Shown here one piece after another: positions 54,264-61,449 of a DNA stretch of 64,000 bases (positions within the stretch are counted from its first letter, which is position 1; each line of letters begins with the position of its first letter). A program made the position numbers and the translations under genes. This DNA comes from Pseudaquidulcibacter sp041917055. Its GTDB lineage: Bacteria; Pseudomonadota; Alphaproteobacteria; Caulobacterales; Aquidulcibacteraceae. The stretch is taken from contig JAYRYJ010000001.1 of assembly GCA_041917055.1 (NCBI GenBank), positions 186,001 through 250,000 on the forward strand, in the 5' to 3' direction. Under the pieces are notes generated by a model. It did no database searches and had not been told where the DNA came from. It saw only the letters and a list, made by a program, of their open reading frames with translations.

Positions 54264-54773
54264 TTGCGAAAATATCTTATTCTAATTCCATTAATTTTTA
54301 TGGCGGGTTGTTTCACCGCAACCAAAGCGGCATTCGATGAATTGACAAAGGGCTCAAAAAGCCAATGCCCGATTGCGTCTAAAAATTTTTATAAAGTTAC
54401 AAGAAATGCCGGAAATTATAGTGGACAAGTGAAATTCAGCGCGGAAAAAGTCGGTACCGATGGTGAGACTGTCTGTTTTCTTAGCGCAGGAAAAGAAATG
54501 CAACCGGAATTAGGAACCGATATTCGCGGATTTGTTGCGCGCAGCTTTTATAAAATCAATCCGGAACTTTTCATTGCCTATAACAGACCCTATTCAGACA
54601 AGGGTTCACTTTATTTCATAAAATCCGATAAAAAAGGCGGTTGGAAGATTTACGGGACATGCAAAATCGGCAGTGCCGATTGCCCAACTGCAACATCAAA
54701 AAAGGAAATCCTCGCTTTGGCGGATGGTTTGGACTCCCTAGAACCTTCCTATGTTTTGGAGGCAGTGAAATGA
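54264..54773 (+). CDS. hypothetical lipoprotein, first of a tandem pair
   Basis: A protein of about 169 residues with a lipoprotein signal (PLIFMAGCF; lipobox MAGC) and no family I recognise. After the lipid anchor there are four cysteines (SQCPIASKNFY, ETVCFLS, YGTCKIGSADC), possibly two disulfides. It overlaps its paralogue by 4 bases. The start is uncertain: TTG at 54264 is best placed for the GGGGGTG ribosome site, GTG at 54258 is adjacent. The mature part likely faces the periplasm. Confidence 0.7.
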   Translation: MRKYLILIPLIFMAGCFTATKAAFDELTKGSKSQCPIASKNFYKVTRNAGNYSGQVKFSAEKVGTDGETVCFLSAGKEMQPELGTDIRGFVARSFYKINPELFIAYNRPYSDKGSLYFIKSDKKGGWKIYGTCKIGSADCPTATSKKEILALADGLDSLEPSYVLEAVK

Positions 54774-55315
54774 AAAACGCATCAAAAATTGCCCTAATTA
54801 TATTGCCGCTTATTTCCCTGTCGGGCTGCTTTGAAACCACGAGCGGCATGAGAACGACATTTGACGCCAGAATTGCCATTTGCCCGCTTAACCACGAAAA
54901 GAATTATGCGATTTCAAATGTCGGAAAAGGTGTAAAAAATCTTGGAACAATTCAAACCCAATATGTTGCCGGCGGAATTTGCAGCGTGCGCAATCTTAGT
55001 GGCATTGATTATTCCACTTCACAACAAATTATGGCGTTTGTGGATTCTAAATTTTATGATTTAGGAAATGGTGTGAAAATTGGGTTTAGCGGGTCGATTA
55101 ATAAGCGACCCCCTAATCTTGAACAATATTTTGTTTTAGCAAAGACCTATGACAATGGCAAAATAGAAATCTATGCTAAATGTTCGGAGGCAGAATTGAA
55201 ACCTGCCAATAATCCCGATTTATCGTGCGCCATTCGCGACTTCGACCATTTAAAACTTCTATCTGAAAACTTAAAATATTTGAAATCAAGCGTGGTTTTG
55301 AATCCGATTAAATGA
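54770..55315 (+). CDS. hypothetical lipoprotein, second of a tandem pair
   Basis: A 181-residue lipoprotein (signal ending LISLSGCFE) with the same plan as the gene before it: a CPLNHEKNY segment after the anchor, a mid-protein Cys (GGICSVRNL), and two late Cys residues (IYAKCSEAEL, LSCAIRDF) before a Leu-rich tail ending in VVLNPIK versus YVLEAVK upstream. The shared layout and 4-base overlap point to tandem duplication. Function unknown. Confidence 0.75.
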   Translation: MKNASKIALIILPLISLSGCFETTSGMRTTFDARIAICPLNHEKNYAISNVGKGVKNLGTIQTQYVAGGICSVRNLSGIDYSTSQQIMAFVDSKFYDLGNGVKIGFSGSINKRPPNLEQYFVLAKTYDNGKIEIYAKCSEAELKPANNPDLSCAIRDFDHLKLLSENLKYLKSSVVLNPIK

Positions 55316-55384
55316 TCAATTGGCTTTCAGCCTTGGCTTTACAAATCCAAAATTAGCGCGGTGATGCTTTGAAGTGGCGGCTCT

Positions 55385-55527
55385 CTAATTGTGGAGTTAC
55401 AATAGGCCGTTAGTGATTTTTGAGATTAAGCGCTATGGCTTGGGAAGGTCTTTATGGCATAAAGCCCATAAAGACCTTCCCCAACAATTGCTCTTCATAA
55501 CTGAGAACAACAATTCATTGTGACTTC
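55385..55527. repeat. R-family element between convergent genes
   Basis: A well-preserved copy: AATTGTGGAGTTACAATAGG at the left, core CTTGGGAAGGTCTTTATGG...CCATAAAGACCTTCCCC (about 55437-55480), and CATTGTGACTTCA at the right, flanked by CAATTGCTCTTCA as in other copies. It lies between the end of the lipoprotein pair and the end of the membrane-protein gene. Confidence 0.8.
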
Positions 55528-55564
55528 ACCGCCAGTCGTTAGGTCATTGGCGCATTAACCACTA

Positions 55565-56260
55565 TTAATGCGACAAAACAGCGCCCAGGCTTGGCTTCAT
55601 TTGAATTTGGACGCCATTCATTTTTGCAAAATCAACAAAACTTTCGGGCGGAAATTCGCCGAATGTTTTTTCGGGAGTTTTCATTCCTATGTGGCGGGCA
55701 ATATCAAAGGCATAGTCTTGGCAGGCATAAGATTTTTGTCCCCATTTCGGGCGGTTGATGTAAAGACTTTGCGCGCGCCAATTTTCATGGGCTTTTATAG
55801 CATTTTGATATTCTGCTTTATCGACATTAACTCTTAATTCTAAATGATGGGGCCATGGATCGTCAAACCGAATTTCGCCTTTTACCGGGGTCTGACCAAA
55901 ATAAAAGCCAAAAGGGTTTAAGAGCGCCTTTGCAAGTTCAATCGCCGCGATATTTTGGTCTTGTGAATAATATCCAAATTGGGTTTTGCCCTTGGGTTCG
56001 TGGGGCAGGTCTTTACCAAACCAAACCCACAAATGACCGAAATACCATGCTTTTTCTGGTTCGGGTTGGGTTGCAACAAATGTAATAATTTCGCCCGGGC
56101 TTTGTTTTTCTTTTCGCAAATCCAATTGATACGCAGTTGGGCGTGCGCCAAAATCGACAAAATATGATTTTCCCCACGAGAATAAAGCAAGTGTTAGATT
56201 CAAAAAGAACCATAAAAATGCAATCTTAAAAATTGTGCCAATTTTAAATTTCTTTTTCAT
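55565..56260 (-). CDS. hypothetical membrane-anchored protein
   Basis: A protein of about 231 residues, not recognised. One N-terminal membrane helix (residues about 12-30) is followed by an exported part with HLWVWFG, KTQFGYYSQ and a later CQDYAFDIARHIG. The spaced His, Tyr and Cys-x-Asp might form a papain- or LRAT-like active site, but that is a guess from pattern only. The ATG at 56260 is preferred to an upstream start since the basic segment and helix follow directly. It lies 3' of dnaA on the same strand, 119 bases apart. Confidence 0.7.
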   Translation of the reverse strand: MKKKFKIGTIFKIAFLWFFLNLTLALFSWGKSYFVDFGARPTAYQLDLRKEKQSPGEIITFVATQPEPEKAWYFGHLWVWFGKDLPHEPKGKTQFGYYSQDQNIAAIELAKALLNPFGFYFGQTPVKGEIRFDDPWPHHLELRVNVDKAEYQNAIKAHENWRAQSLYINRPKWGQKSYACQDYAFDIARHIGMKTPEKTFGEFPPESFVDFAKMNGVQIQMKPSLGAVLSH

Positions 56261-56379
56261 AGCAGCACAATTTATATTGAAACCGCGCAGGGTCAATATT
56301 TAATGGCTTAGGGTCAGGCCATTACCGGGCCAAAAATAACTTTGCGACACTAAGAAAAAAACCGTCAATCAGCGAATAA

Positions 56380-57846
56380 TTATACCAAAATCTTATTAGC
56401 AATAATTTGTAAAAGCGAAGCGAATTTCGGATCGGCATTTGCCAATTCTTCAATTCTTTTAACCGCGTGCATCACAGTTGTATGGTCACGCCCACCCATG
56501 CGACTAGCGATATCGGGGAAAGAGCGTTTGGTGAATTTCTTGCAAAAATACATTGCAATTTGTCTAGGTCGGGCCACTGAAATATGGCGACGTGTGCCTA
56601 TTAAATCCTCAATCGAAATGTCAAAATGGGCGGCAACCCTTTTCTTGATAGTATCAACAGGCACAGTCTTAGCAGGCGTTGGAAATCTTTCGCCGATTGC
56701 TTCTAAAACGGTTTCCATTGTTGCCTCCAACCCAACAAGAGCAGTGGCAGCGAATATTTGTTTCACGGCCCCTTCAATTGCGCGACCTGTACCTATAATC
56801 CGTGCAGCCAATATGTCAAAGGCTTCTTTAGGGGGTGCGAAATCTTTTCTTTTTTGCGCGAATTCTTGGGCCTTCATAATCGCGATTTTTCGGCGCAATT
56901 CAAAATCTGGTTCGTCAATCGCAGCGCAAAAGCCACCTTGCAAAATGCCTTGCATTCTTGGGGTTAGGCCATGCAATGCCATAATCGGCACATCGCCGGT
57001 GGCGACAATATTTTTGCCAGCAGCAATTAAGTCAATAATTGTCTGAAACAATTCGTCTTGGGTCGCTGGTTTGCCACATATAAGCTGAATATCGTCAATT
57101 AGAAAAATATCGGCGGCGCGCAAACCTTCTTTGAAATTCGTCGTATCTTTTTCGCGAAGTGCGGTTTGAAAAAGGTGCAAGAATTTTTGCGCAGATAAGC
57201 TAACAACACGCATATTTGGTTGAGAAGTTTGGGCCAGATGGGCAATTGCACTTAAAAGATGGGTTTTGCCAACGCCATTGAAACCATGAATATAGGATAA
57301 TTCCCCACTCGGCGTCTCAATTGAGATGCGCTTTGCGATTGCAGCAGCGACGCGATTTGATACTCCAATCTCAAAATTATCAAATGTTTTGGGATTGTGA
57401 TTTAGTTCAATCGGCTCTGAAATTGATTGGAATTGAGTTTGAATAACAGGTGCAGGAATATTTTCACTTTGCGTAATAGTAATTGGTTCTTTTTGAACAC
57501 AATCGATTACAAGGCGGCGTTTTTGTGGGTCAAAATCATTCCAAATTGCTTGTAATCGGTGTAGATATTCGGTGCGAATACGTGAACGCGCAAAAGCATT
57601 TGCTGCGTTTAAGAAAACTAAGCCATTTTCCGAACCTACAAGCTGTAATGGTTCAATCCATGCCTTGTAATCAAGTGCGCCCAAAACACTTCTTAATCGT
57701 GGCGCAAGGGTTTGCCATATTATGGCGACCGGCGCGCCATCACCGGAATTGGGGAGAGATTGCTTGTCAAAATTTTGGGCTTTTGAATCAGATTCCAGCC
57801 CACCAAAATCAGTGATTTCAGAAAGTCTGAACTGTTCATTGCCCAT
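56380..57846 (-). CDS. dnaA: chromosomal replication initiator DnaA
   Basis: A 488-residue initiator ATPase that binds DnaA boxes and opens the origin. Domain I (about residues 35-100) is followed by a linker, the AAA+ domain with Walker A GFNGVGKTH and Walker B IFLIDDIQ, and the C-terminal DNA-binding domain with VARPRQIAMYFCKKF and the signature GGRDHTTVMHAVKRIE. The N-terminal extension (about 30 residues) is longer than in E. coli. A GGGGT site precedes the ATG at 57846. The upstream region carries DnaA boxes and GANTC sites. Confidence 0.97.
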   Translation of the reverse strand: MGNEQFRLSEITDFGGLESDSKAQNFDKQSLPNSGDGAPVAIIWQTLAPRLRSVLGALDYKAWIEPLQLVGSENGLVFLNAANAFARSRIRTEYLHRLQAIWNDFDPQKRRLVIDCVQKEPITITQSENIPAPVIQTQFQSISEPIELNHNPKTFDNFEIGVSNRVAAAIAKRISIETPSGELSYIHGFNGVGKTHLLSAIAHLAQTSQPNMRVVSLSAQKFLHLFQTALREKDTTNFKEGLRAADIFLIDDIQLICGKPATQDELFQTIIDLIAAGKNIVATGDVPIMALHGLTPRMQGILQGGFCAAIDEPDFELRRKIAIMKAQEFAQKRKDFAPPKEAFDILAARIIGTGRAIEGAVKQIFAATALVGLEATMETVLEAIGERFPTPAKTVPVDTIKKRVAAHFDISIEDLIGTRRHISVARPRQIAMYFCKKFTKRSFPDIASRMGGRDHTTVMHAVKRIEELANADPKFASLLQIIANKILV

Positions 57847-58508
57847 CTTATACCCCGTTCAACACCATATTTTGAAAACCTTAAAGCAAAATTCGGGCGC
57901 AATTCATTATTTGCAAAACCACGTATTGCAGCAGATTTTTCTTCACTTTTGGCTGATCAATTAGGACTGTAATCAAGACGGCAAATGCCATTTGATTTTT
58001 CTGTCACACAATTGACAAGAACACTAAAGCGCATCGGCTCTTTAAGTGCAATGGTGAAAATTCAGAAAAAAATCATCACATAGACTATTGACTCGTCGAT
58101 TCTCTAATAATGACAGAGGCTTAGCGAATCAGTTGTGACTGCGATAAATTGCAGCAGACTGTGGATAAGCGGAAATGCTCAAAAACAATCATAAATAAAT
58201 TTCATATTTAATCCTAAAATTACTATAAAAACAGAGGTTTAGAAATAGAACGCTTTTGAGTATTTTTAAAACACGTCAGAATGGAATTGGGGATAATTTG
58301 GTGAAACATCACAGATTATTAAACCCCAAAAAAATTTTGGTTCGTTATTTGGGCGCCTGAAAGCATAGTATTGTGGCAAAAAATGCCTTAAAGAACATCA
58401 TTAGCAAATTTTTCAAAAATGAAACTATTTGTGATGTGACGAAATTGAATTTTCGTGTTTCCATGTATGTCTCTCATGGGGATTTCCCCACTTTTAAGGA
58501 GGATGTAA
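57847..58508. other. dnaA upstream region, possible replication origin
   Basis: A 660-base AT-rich gene-free region. It holds one perfect DnaA box on the minus strand (TGTGGATAA, 58160-58168), a one-mismatch box (TGGGGATAA, 58288-58296), and an A/T-rich stretch between them (about 58180-58260). Three GANTC sites lie at 58090-58094, 58098-58102 and 58126-58130. A TGGGGATTTCCCCA palindrome lies close to the ydcH ribosome site. These features fit either the dnaA promoter or oriC. No RNA gene was recognised. Confidence 0.55.
58160..58168 (-). promoter_or_regulatory. DnaA box, consensus
   Basis: TGTGGATAA, the exact complement of TTATCCACA, about 315 bases upstream of the dnaA start; a one-mismatch partner lies at 58288-58296. 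Confidence 0.7.
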
Positions 58509-58679
58509 ATGGCGCTACAAGCACATATTCGCGAATTATCTGAAAAACATGCACGTCTTGACGTAAAAATCCAGGAAGCAATCAGAAGTCCATCTTCTGA
58601 AGATTCGCAAATTATGGCGCTTAAACGACAGAAGCTAAAACTCAAAGAAGAGTTGGAATTGCTGAAATCGCGACATTGA
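58509..58679 (+). CDS. YdcH (DUF465) family small coiled-coil protein
   Basis: A 56-residue protein, MALQAHIRELSEKHARLDVK at the start and LKLKEELELLKSRH at the end, an antiparallel helical hairpin of the DUF465/YdcH family. The pattern LSEKHARLD...AIRSPSSED...ALKRQKLKLKEEL is characteristic. An AAGGAGG ribosome site lies 7 bases before the ATG. It ends at a strong terminator shared with gcrA. The role of the family is unclear. Confidence 0.9.
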   Translation: MALQAHIRELSEKHARLDVKIQEAIRSPSSEDSQIMALKRQKLKLKEELELLKSRH

Positions 58680-58691
58680 AGTTTAAATCTC

Positions 58692-58730
58692 AAAAAAAAG
58701 CGCCGCATTTAAAATGCGGCGCTTTTTTTT
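58692..58730. terminator. bidirectional terminator between ydcH and gcrA
   Basis: AAAAAAAAGCGCCGCATTTT, then its complement and a run of eight T. The perfect GC-rich stem with A and T runs on both sides serves the convergent ydcH and gcrA genes. Confidence 0.95.
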
Positions 58731-58743
58731 GGCCATTTTTTTC

Positions 58744-59271
58744 TTAACCGGCGCGTCTGTTGCTATCGTCAGAATTGTCCGACGCACCACCTTTTTTAGA
58801 TAATTGTGGCTGATAGGCAATCATACCGTGGTGTTCGCAATATGGCCAGTTACCGTGTATCTTAGCGCCGCAAAATCCGAAATCCGCATCAGTGGGATCG
58901 CCGATTGGCCATTTGCACATATTTGGCCCCAAATCCAAAACGCCAATTAATTCGCTTGATTGTGTATATTCTTGCTGAACCGGGTTTCTTTTAGGCGCCT
59001 CAGCACTAATTGGTTCGTCTGCGATTTTTGCTTTTGGCTTTTCCGCTGATTTCGTTTCATTCACGGTTTCAGAAACCAAAACCGGACGGGTTCTGACAAT
59101 TCTTTTGACTGGGCGTGAAGGTGTCGCACGACCGGCAAGACCAAGACGATGAACTTTGCCTATAACCGCATTGCGGGTAACCCCACCCAATTGCTTTGCA
59201 ATCTGGCTTGCCGAAAGGCCGTCAATCCATAGTTTTTTCAAAAGCTCAACTCTTTCGTCAGACCAATTCAT
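58744..59271 (-). CDS. gcrA: GcrA cell-cycle regulator
   Basis: A 175-residue regulator of the GcrA family, which binds sigma-70 and GANTC-containing promoters in Caulobacter-type cell cycles. The N-terminal helix-turn-helix (WSDERVELLKKLWIDGLSAS, then QIAKQLGGVTRNAVIGKVHR) is nearly canonical; a charged, low-complexity linker (about 55-105) leads to the C-terminal sigma-binding part with KWPIGDPTD, FCGAK and YCEHH. The ATG at 59271 has AGGGG upstream. Its presence, with GANTC sites near dnaA, points to a CcrM/GcrA/CtrA circuit. Confidence 0.95.
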   Translation of the reverse strand: MNWSDERVELLKKLWIDGLSASQIAKQLGGVTRNAVIGKVHRLGLAGRATPSRPVKRIVRTRPVLVSETVNETKSAEKPKAKIADEPISAEAPKRNPVQQEYTQSSELIGVLDLGPNMCKWPIGDPTDADFGFCGAKIHGNWPYCEHHGMIAYQPQLSKKGGASDNSDDSNRRAG

Positions 59272-59746
59272 CAAAAACCCCTAAATCACGCAAACTAAAT
59301 ATAGTGTAATGTATCTTATTTGGCGAAAATTTCTAATACAGAAAAAATTTCAATTCCACAACTAATCGTATGCACCAATTGCTCAAACCACAAGCCCTTG
59401 TGTTATGTTTTTCCACAAGCAAAATCTTAAAACAGACTCTTGACACGCAGGAACACTATATATTGTGGCAATGTGCCGCGTTTGGTTTTTTTTAAGGTTA
59501 GCAAGCTTATTCTCGCGCCTATGTGTATAGCTAATTGAGAACGCACCCATAATAAACTTGACCATAACGACCTTCCCAAGCCGTCGGAATCTCAAAAATC
59601 GATAAAATCCGATTGCCATCTCGCATTTACATTGTCCATTTTCTTTCGCGCAATTAACCTGGTTTTGTCCTTATCCGTTGCGGCGAAATCTTGACCTATT
59701 ATTCAAAAACCTTCATTGGGGCACAAGTTATTTGAAAGGAAGAACC
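59272..59746. other. gene-free stretch between gcrA and fabI
   Basis: A divergent intergenic region of about 475 bases. It includes a CACTATATATTGTG near-palindrome following TTGACA (about 59439-59467), which may be a promoter, and a decayed R-family remnant (59546-59582, ending ACGACCTTCCCAAGCC). A weak open frame on the minus strand (59383-59619) has no family signal and is not called. Confidence 0.6.
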
Positions 59747-60556
59747 ATGGCTTATCCAAGTGGGAATTTGATGGCGGGGAAACGCGGGCTTGTTATGGGT
59801 GTTGCCAATGATAAGTCGATTGCCTGGGGCATTGCCGAGCAATTGGCGGCACAAGGCGCAGAATTAGCCTTTACATATCAAGGTGAGGCGCTTGAAAAAC
59901 GTATGCGTCCTTTGGCGGAAAGCGTCGGTTCAAAAATCATTCTTGAATGCGATGTTACCAATGATGACGCGATGGACGCCACTTTCGCGGCACTTGAAAA
60001 TGAATGGGGCACAATTGATTTCTTGGTTCACGCGATCGCATTTTCTGACAAAAATGAACTCAAAGGATCTTTCGTCGAAAATACCACTCGTGAGAACTTT
60101 TTAAGAACTATGGATATTTCCGCTTATTCATGGGTTGCTGTCGCAAAACGCGCGGCAAAAATAATGAATAAGGGCGGATCAATGATTACGCTCTCTTATT
60201 TGGGTGCCGAACGCGTAATTCCATCTTATAATGTTATGGGCGTTGCTAAAGCCGCGCTAGAGGCGTCAACCCGCTATATTGCACGCGATTTGGGACCACA
60301 GGGCATTCGTGTCAATGCAATTTCAGCGGGCCCAATGCGCACATTGGCTTTAGCCGGCATCAAAGGCGGGCGCGATTTGGTCGGAACCGGTCGCGAATGG
60401 TCCTTGTTAAAAGAGGACACAACAATGGAAGGGATTGCAGGCTGCGCATTGTGGCTTTTGTCCGATATCGGGGCTTCGACCACCGCCGAAGTTGTCCATG
60501 TTGACGCAGGTTTCCATGTAGTTGGTGTCCCCGAATCAGTCGGCGGCGGCGAGTAA
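59747..60556 (+). CDS. fabI: enoyl-[acyl-carrier-protein] reductase FabI
   Basis: A 269-residue NADH-dependent reductase of type II fatty acid synthesis. The start GKRGLVMGVANDKSIAWGIA is the FabI cofactor pattern, and the catalytic pair is in SYNVMGVAKAALE (Tyr-x6-Lys). The ATG at 59747 follows GAAAGGAAGAACC and fits the family start (AYPSGNLMAGKRG); an earlier frame start is not used. A strong terminator follows 20 bases past the stop. Confidence 0.96.
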   Translation: MAYPSGNLMAGKRGLVMGVANDKSIAWGIAEQLAAQGAELAFTYQGEALEKRMRPLAESVGSKIILECDVTNDDAMDATFAALENEWGTIDFLVHAIAFSDKNELKGSFVENTTRENFLRTMDISAYSWVAVAKRAAKIMNKGGSMITLSYLGAERVIPSYNVMGVAKAALEASTRYIARDLGPQGIRVNAISAGPMRTLALAGIKGGRDLVGTGREWSLLKEDTTMEGIAGCALWLLSDIGASTTAEVVHVDAGFHVVGVPESVGGGE

Positions 60557-60576
60557 TTTTATACTGTCACAATCCG

Positions 60577-60612
60577 GTCAAGCCCTCGAAATGCGAAAAT
60601 TTCGAGGGCTTT
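60577..60612 (+). terminator. rho-independent terminator of fabI
   Basis: AAGCCCTCGAAA, loop TGCGAAAA, TTTCGAGGGCTT, then TTCATATTTTTT. Perfect 11-base stem. Confidence 0.88.
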
Positions 60613-60709
60613 TCATATTTTTTAGGTCAAATTGACACAATTTTGACACAATTGCGACAGTTTTGGTCGTAGATAATCGTTACATTACCGAAATATTAAC
60701 GAATTTCCC

Positions 60710-60738
60710 TTGACATATTAACCATTCGTTCTTATCTT
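60710..60738 (+). promoter_or_regulatory. sigma-70-like promoter of the 71-residue protein gene
   Basis: TTGACA at 60710-60715, 17-base spacer, TATCTT at 60733-60738; the coding start is 35 bases past the -10 element. TTAAC repeats (ATTAACGAA and ATTAACCATTCGTT) flank the -35 element. Confidence 0.75.
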
Positions 60739-60772
60739 GTTCGCAGTGAGAGAAATCCACAGGGAAACACAG

Positions 60773-60988
60773 ATGAAAACCGTGCTTAATTCAAAATTTC
60801 CGCCGACTGATGCGCAAATGAATTATCTTGGAAAATTGACCGGCATTCGCGGAAAAACCCGCCTTGGTCGTTATGTTGCGCGCCGTCTTGGTCGCCCTTC
60901 GCCTGAAACCGGCGGTCCGCTTTTGACTAAATATGATTTTTCCAAAGCAATTGACGCCGAAATTTCGGAACGCCGCCGCGCCAATTAA
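60773..60988 (+). CDS. hypothetical small basic protein
   Basis: A 71-residue protein rich in Arg and Gly: PPTDAQMNYLGKLTGIRGKT, then RLGRYVARRLGRPS, ending ISERRRAN. The first part resembles short PxTxxQxxYLxxL segments found in DUF3072-like and other small proteins, but I do not assign a family. It has a clear sigma-70 promoter 35 bases upstream and AGGGA as ribosome site; the ATG at 60773 is used rather than 60737, which lies inside the promoter. Possibly nucleic-acid-binding from its charge. Function unknown. Confidence 0.7.
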   Translation: MKTVLNSKFPPTDAQMNYLGKLTGIRGKTRLGRYVARRLGRPSPETGGPLLTKYDFSKAIDAEISERRRAN

Positions 60989-61042
60989 TTTTTTTAAGAG
61001 TAACTGCAAAATCTTTTCGCTGATTCAATTGCGGATTCATGG

Positions 61043-61057
61043 TTAATGCAATCTTAA
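61043..61057. promoter_or_regulatory. CtrA-type box 1
   Basis: TTAA-TGCAATC-TTAA, an exact TTAA-N7-TTAA match to the CtrA consensus half-site pair, 92 bases upstream of the 39-codon frame and 40 bases (start to start) from a second box. Confidence 0.7.
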
Positions 61058-61082
61058 TTTTGAAAACTGCTTGAAATGCGGT

Positions 61083-61097
61083 TTAATTTTTGCTTAA
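61083..61097. promoter_or_regulatory. CtrA-type box 2
   Basis: TTAA-TTTTTGC-TTAA, second exact TTAA-N7-TTAA, spaced four helical turns from box 1, which would place two CtrA dimers on one face of the DNA. Confidence 0.7.
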
Positions 61098-61114
61098 TTA
61101 TTCCTAATAAAAGA

Positions 61115-61135
61115 TTAACGGACATTATCCGTTAA
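61115..61135. promoter_or_regulatory. perfect inverted repeat before the 39-codon frame
   Basis: TTAACGGA, five-base centre CATTA, TCCGTTAA. It lies 13 bases before the ATG at 61149 and may be an operator or a 5' leader hairpin next to the ribosome site. Confidence 0.65.
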
Positions 61136-61148
61136 GCGACGGGGTATT

Positions 61149-61268
61149 ATGGCAATTGATTTCGCCCATCTTTACGATATTTTGACCCAAGCTCTTGGGC
61201 CATTATGCGTATTGTTTGCCCCAACCATGGCCATTGAGCGTGCCCTAATCAAATCTTTGAAAAAATAA
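61149..61268 (+). CDS. small hypothetical protein (39 residues), possibly membrane-inserted
   Basis: Reads MAIDFAHLYDILTQALGPLC, then VLFAPTMAIERALIKSLKK and a TAA stop. The middle (about residues 13-27) is hydrophobic and the tail is basic, as in small single-span proteins. GGGG lies 5 bases before the ATG. The strong regulatory setting (two CtrA boxes and an inverted repeat) is the main support; there is no family match. Alternatively the boxes drive a small RNA ending at the following hairpin. Confidence 0.45.
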   Translation: MAIDFAHLYDILTQALGPLCVLFAPTMAIERALIKSLKK

Positions 61269-61292
61269 TTTGAATTCTTAGCGCTTCTGTCA

Positions 61293-61443
61293 CTTAGACT
61301 TATTGTTGTTCAAGGGAGAGCTCCTTGAAATTAAAAGCTATGGCTTGGGAAAGTCTTTATGGCAAACCTGCCCATAAAGACCTTCCCAAACCATTGCACT
61401 TCTTAACTAAAACCAACAACCTATTGAGACTTCAAATCTAGTC
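61293..61443. repeat. R-family element between the small frame and efp
   Basis: Core CTTGGGAAAGTCTTTATGG...CCATAAAGACCTTCCCAA (about 61342-61389), right arms CCAACAACCTATTGAGACTT and AAATCTAG; left outer arm partly changed (ACTTATTGTTGTT). It lies between the 39-codon frame and the convergent efp gene. Confidence 0.8.
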
Positions 61444-61449
61444 TAATTC

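Noticed and set aside
56498..57046. 182-residue plus-strand frame within dnaA
   Set aside because: Antisense shadow of the well-supported DnaA AAA+ domain; no recognisable motif or ribosome site.
57847..58508. tRNA or other standard RNA gene upstream of dnaA
   Set aside because: No cloverleaf, no conserved T-loop sequence and no known RNA motif could be recognised by eye in this or any other gap.
59383..59619. 78-residue minus-strand frame between gcrA and fabI
   Set aside because: No family signal, and it runs through a decayed R-family remnant and a candidate promoter.
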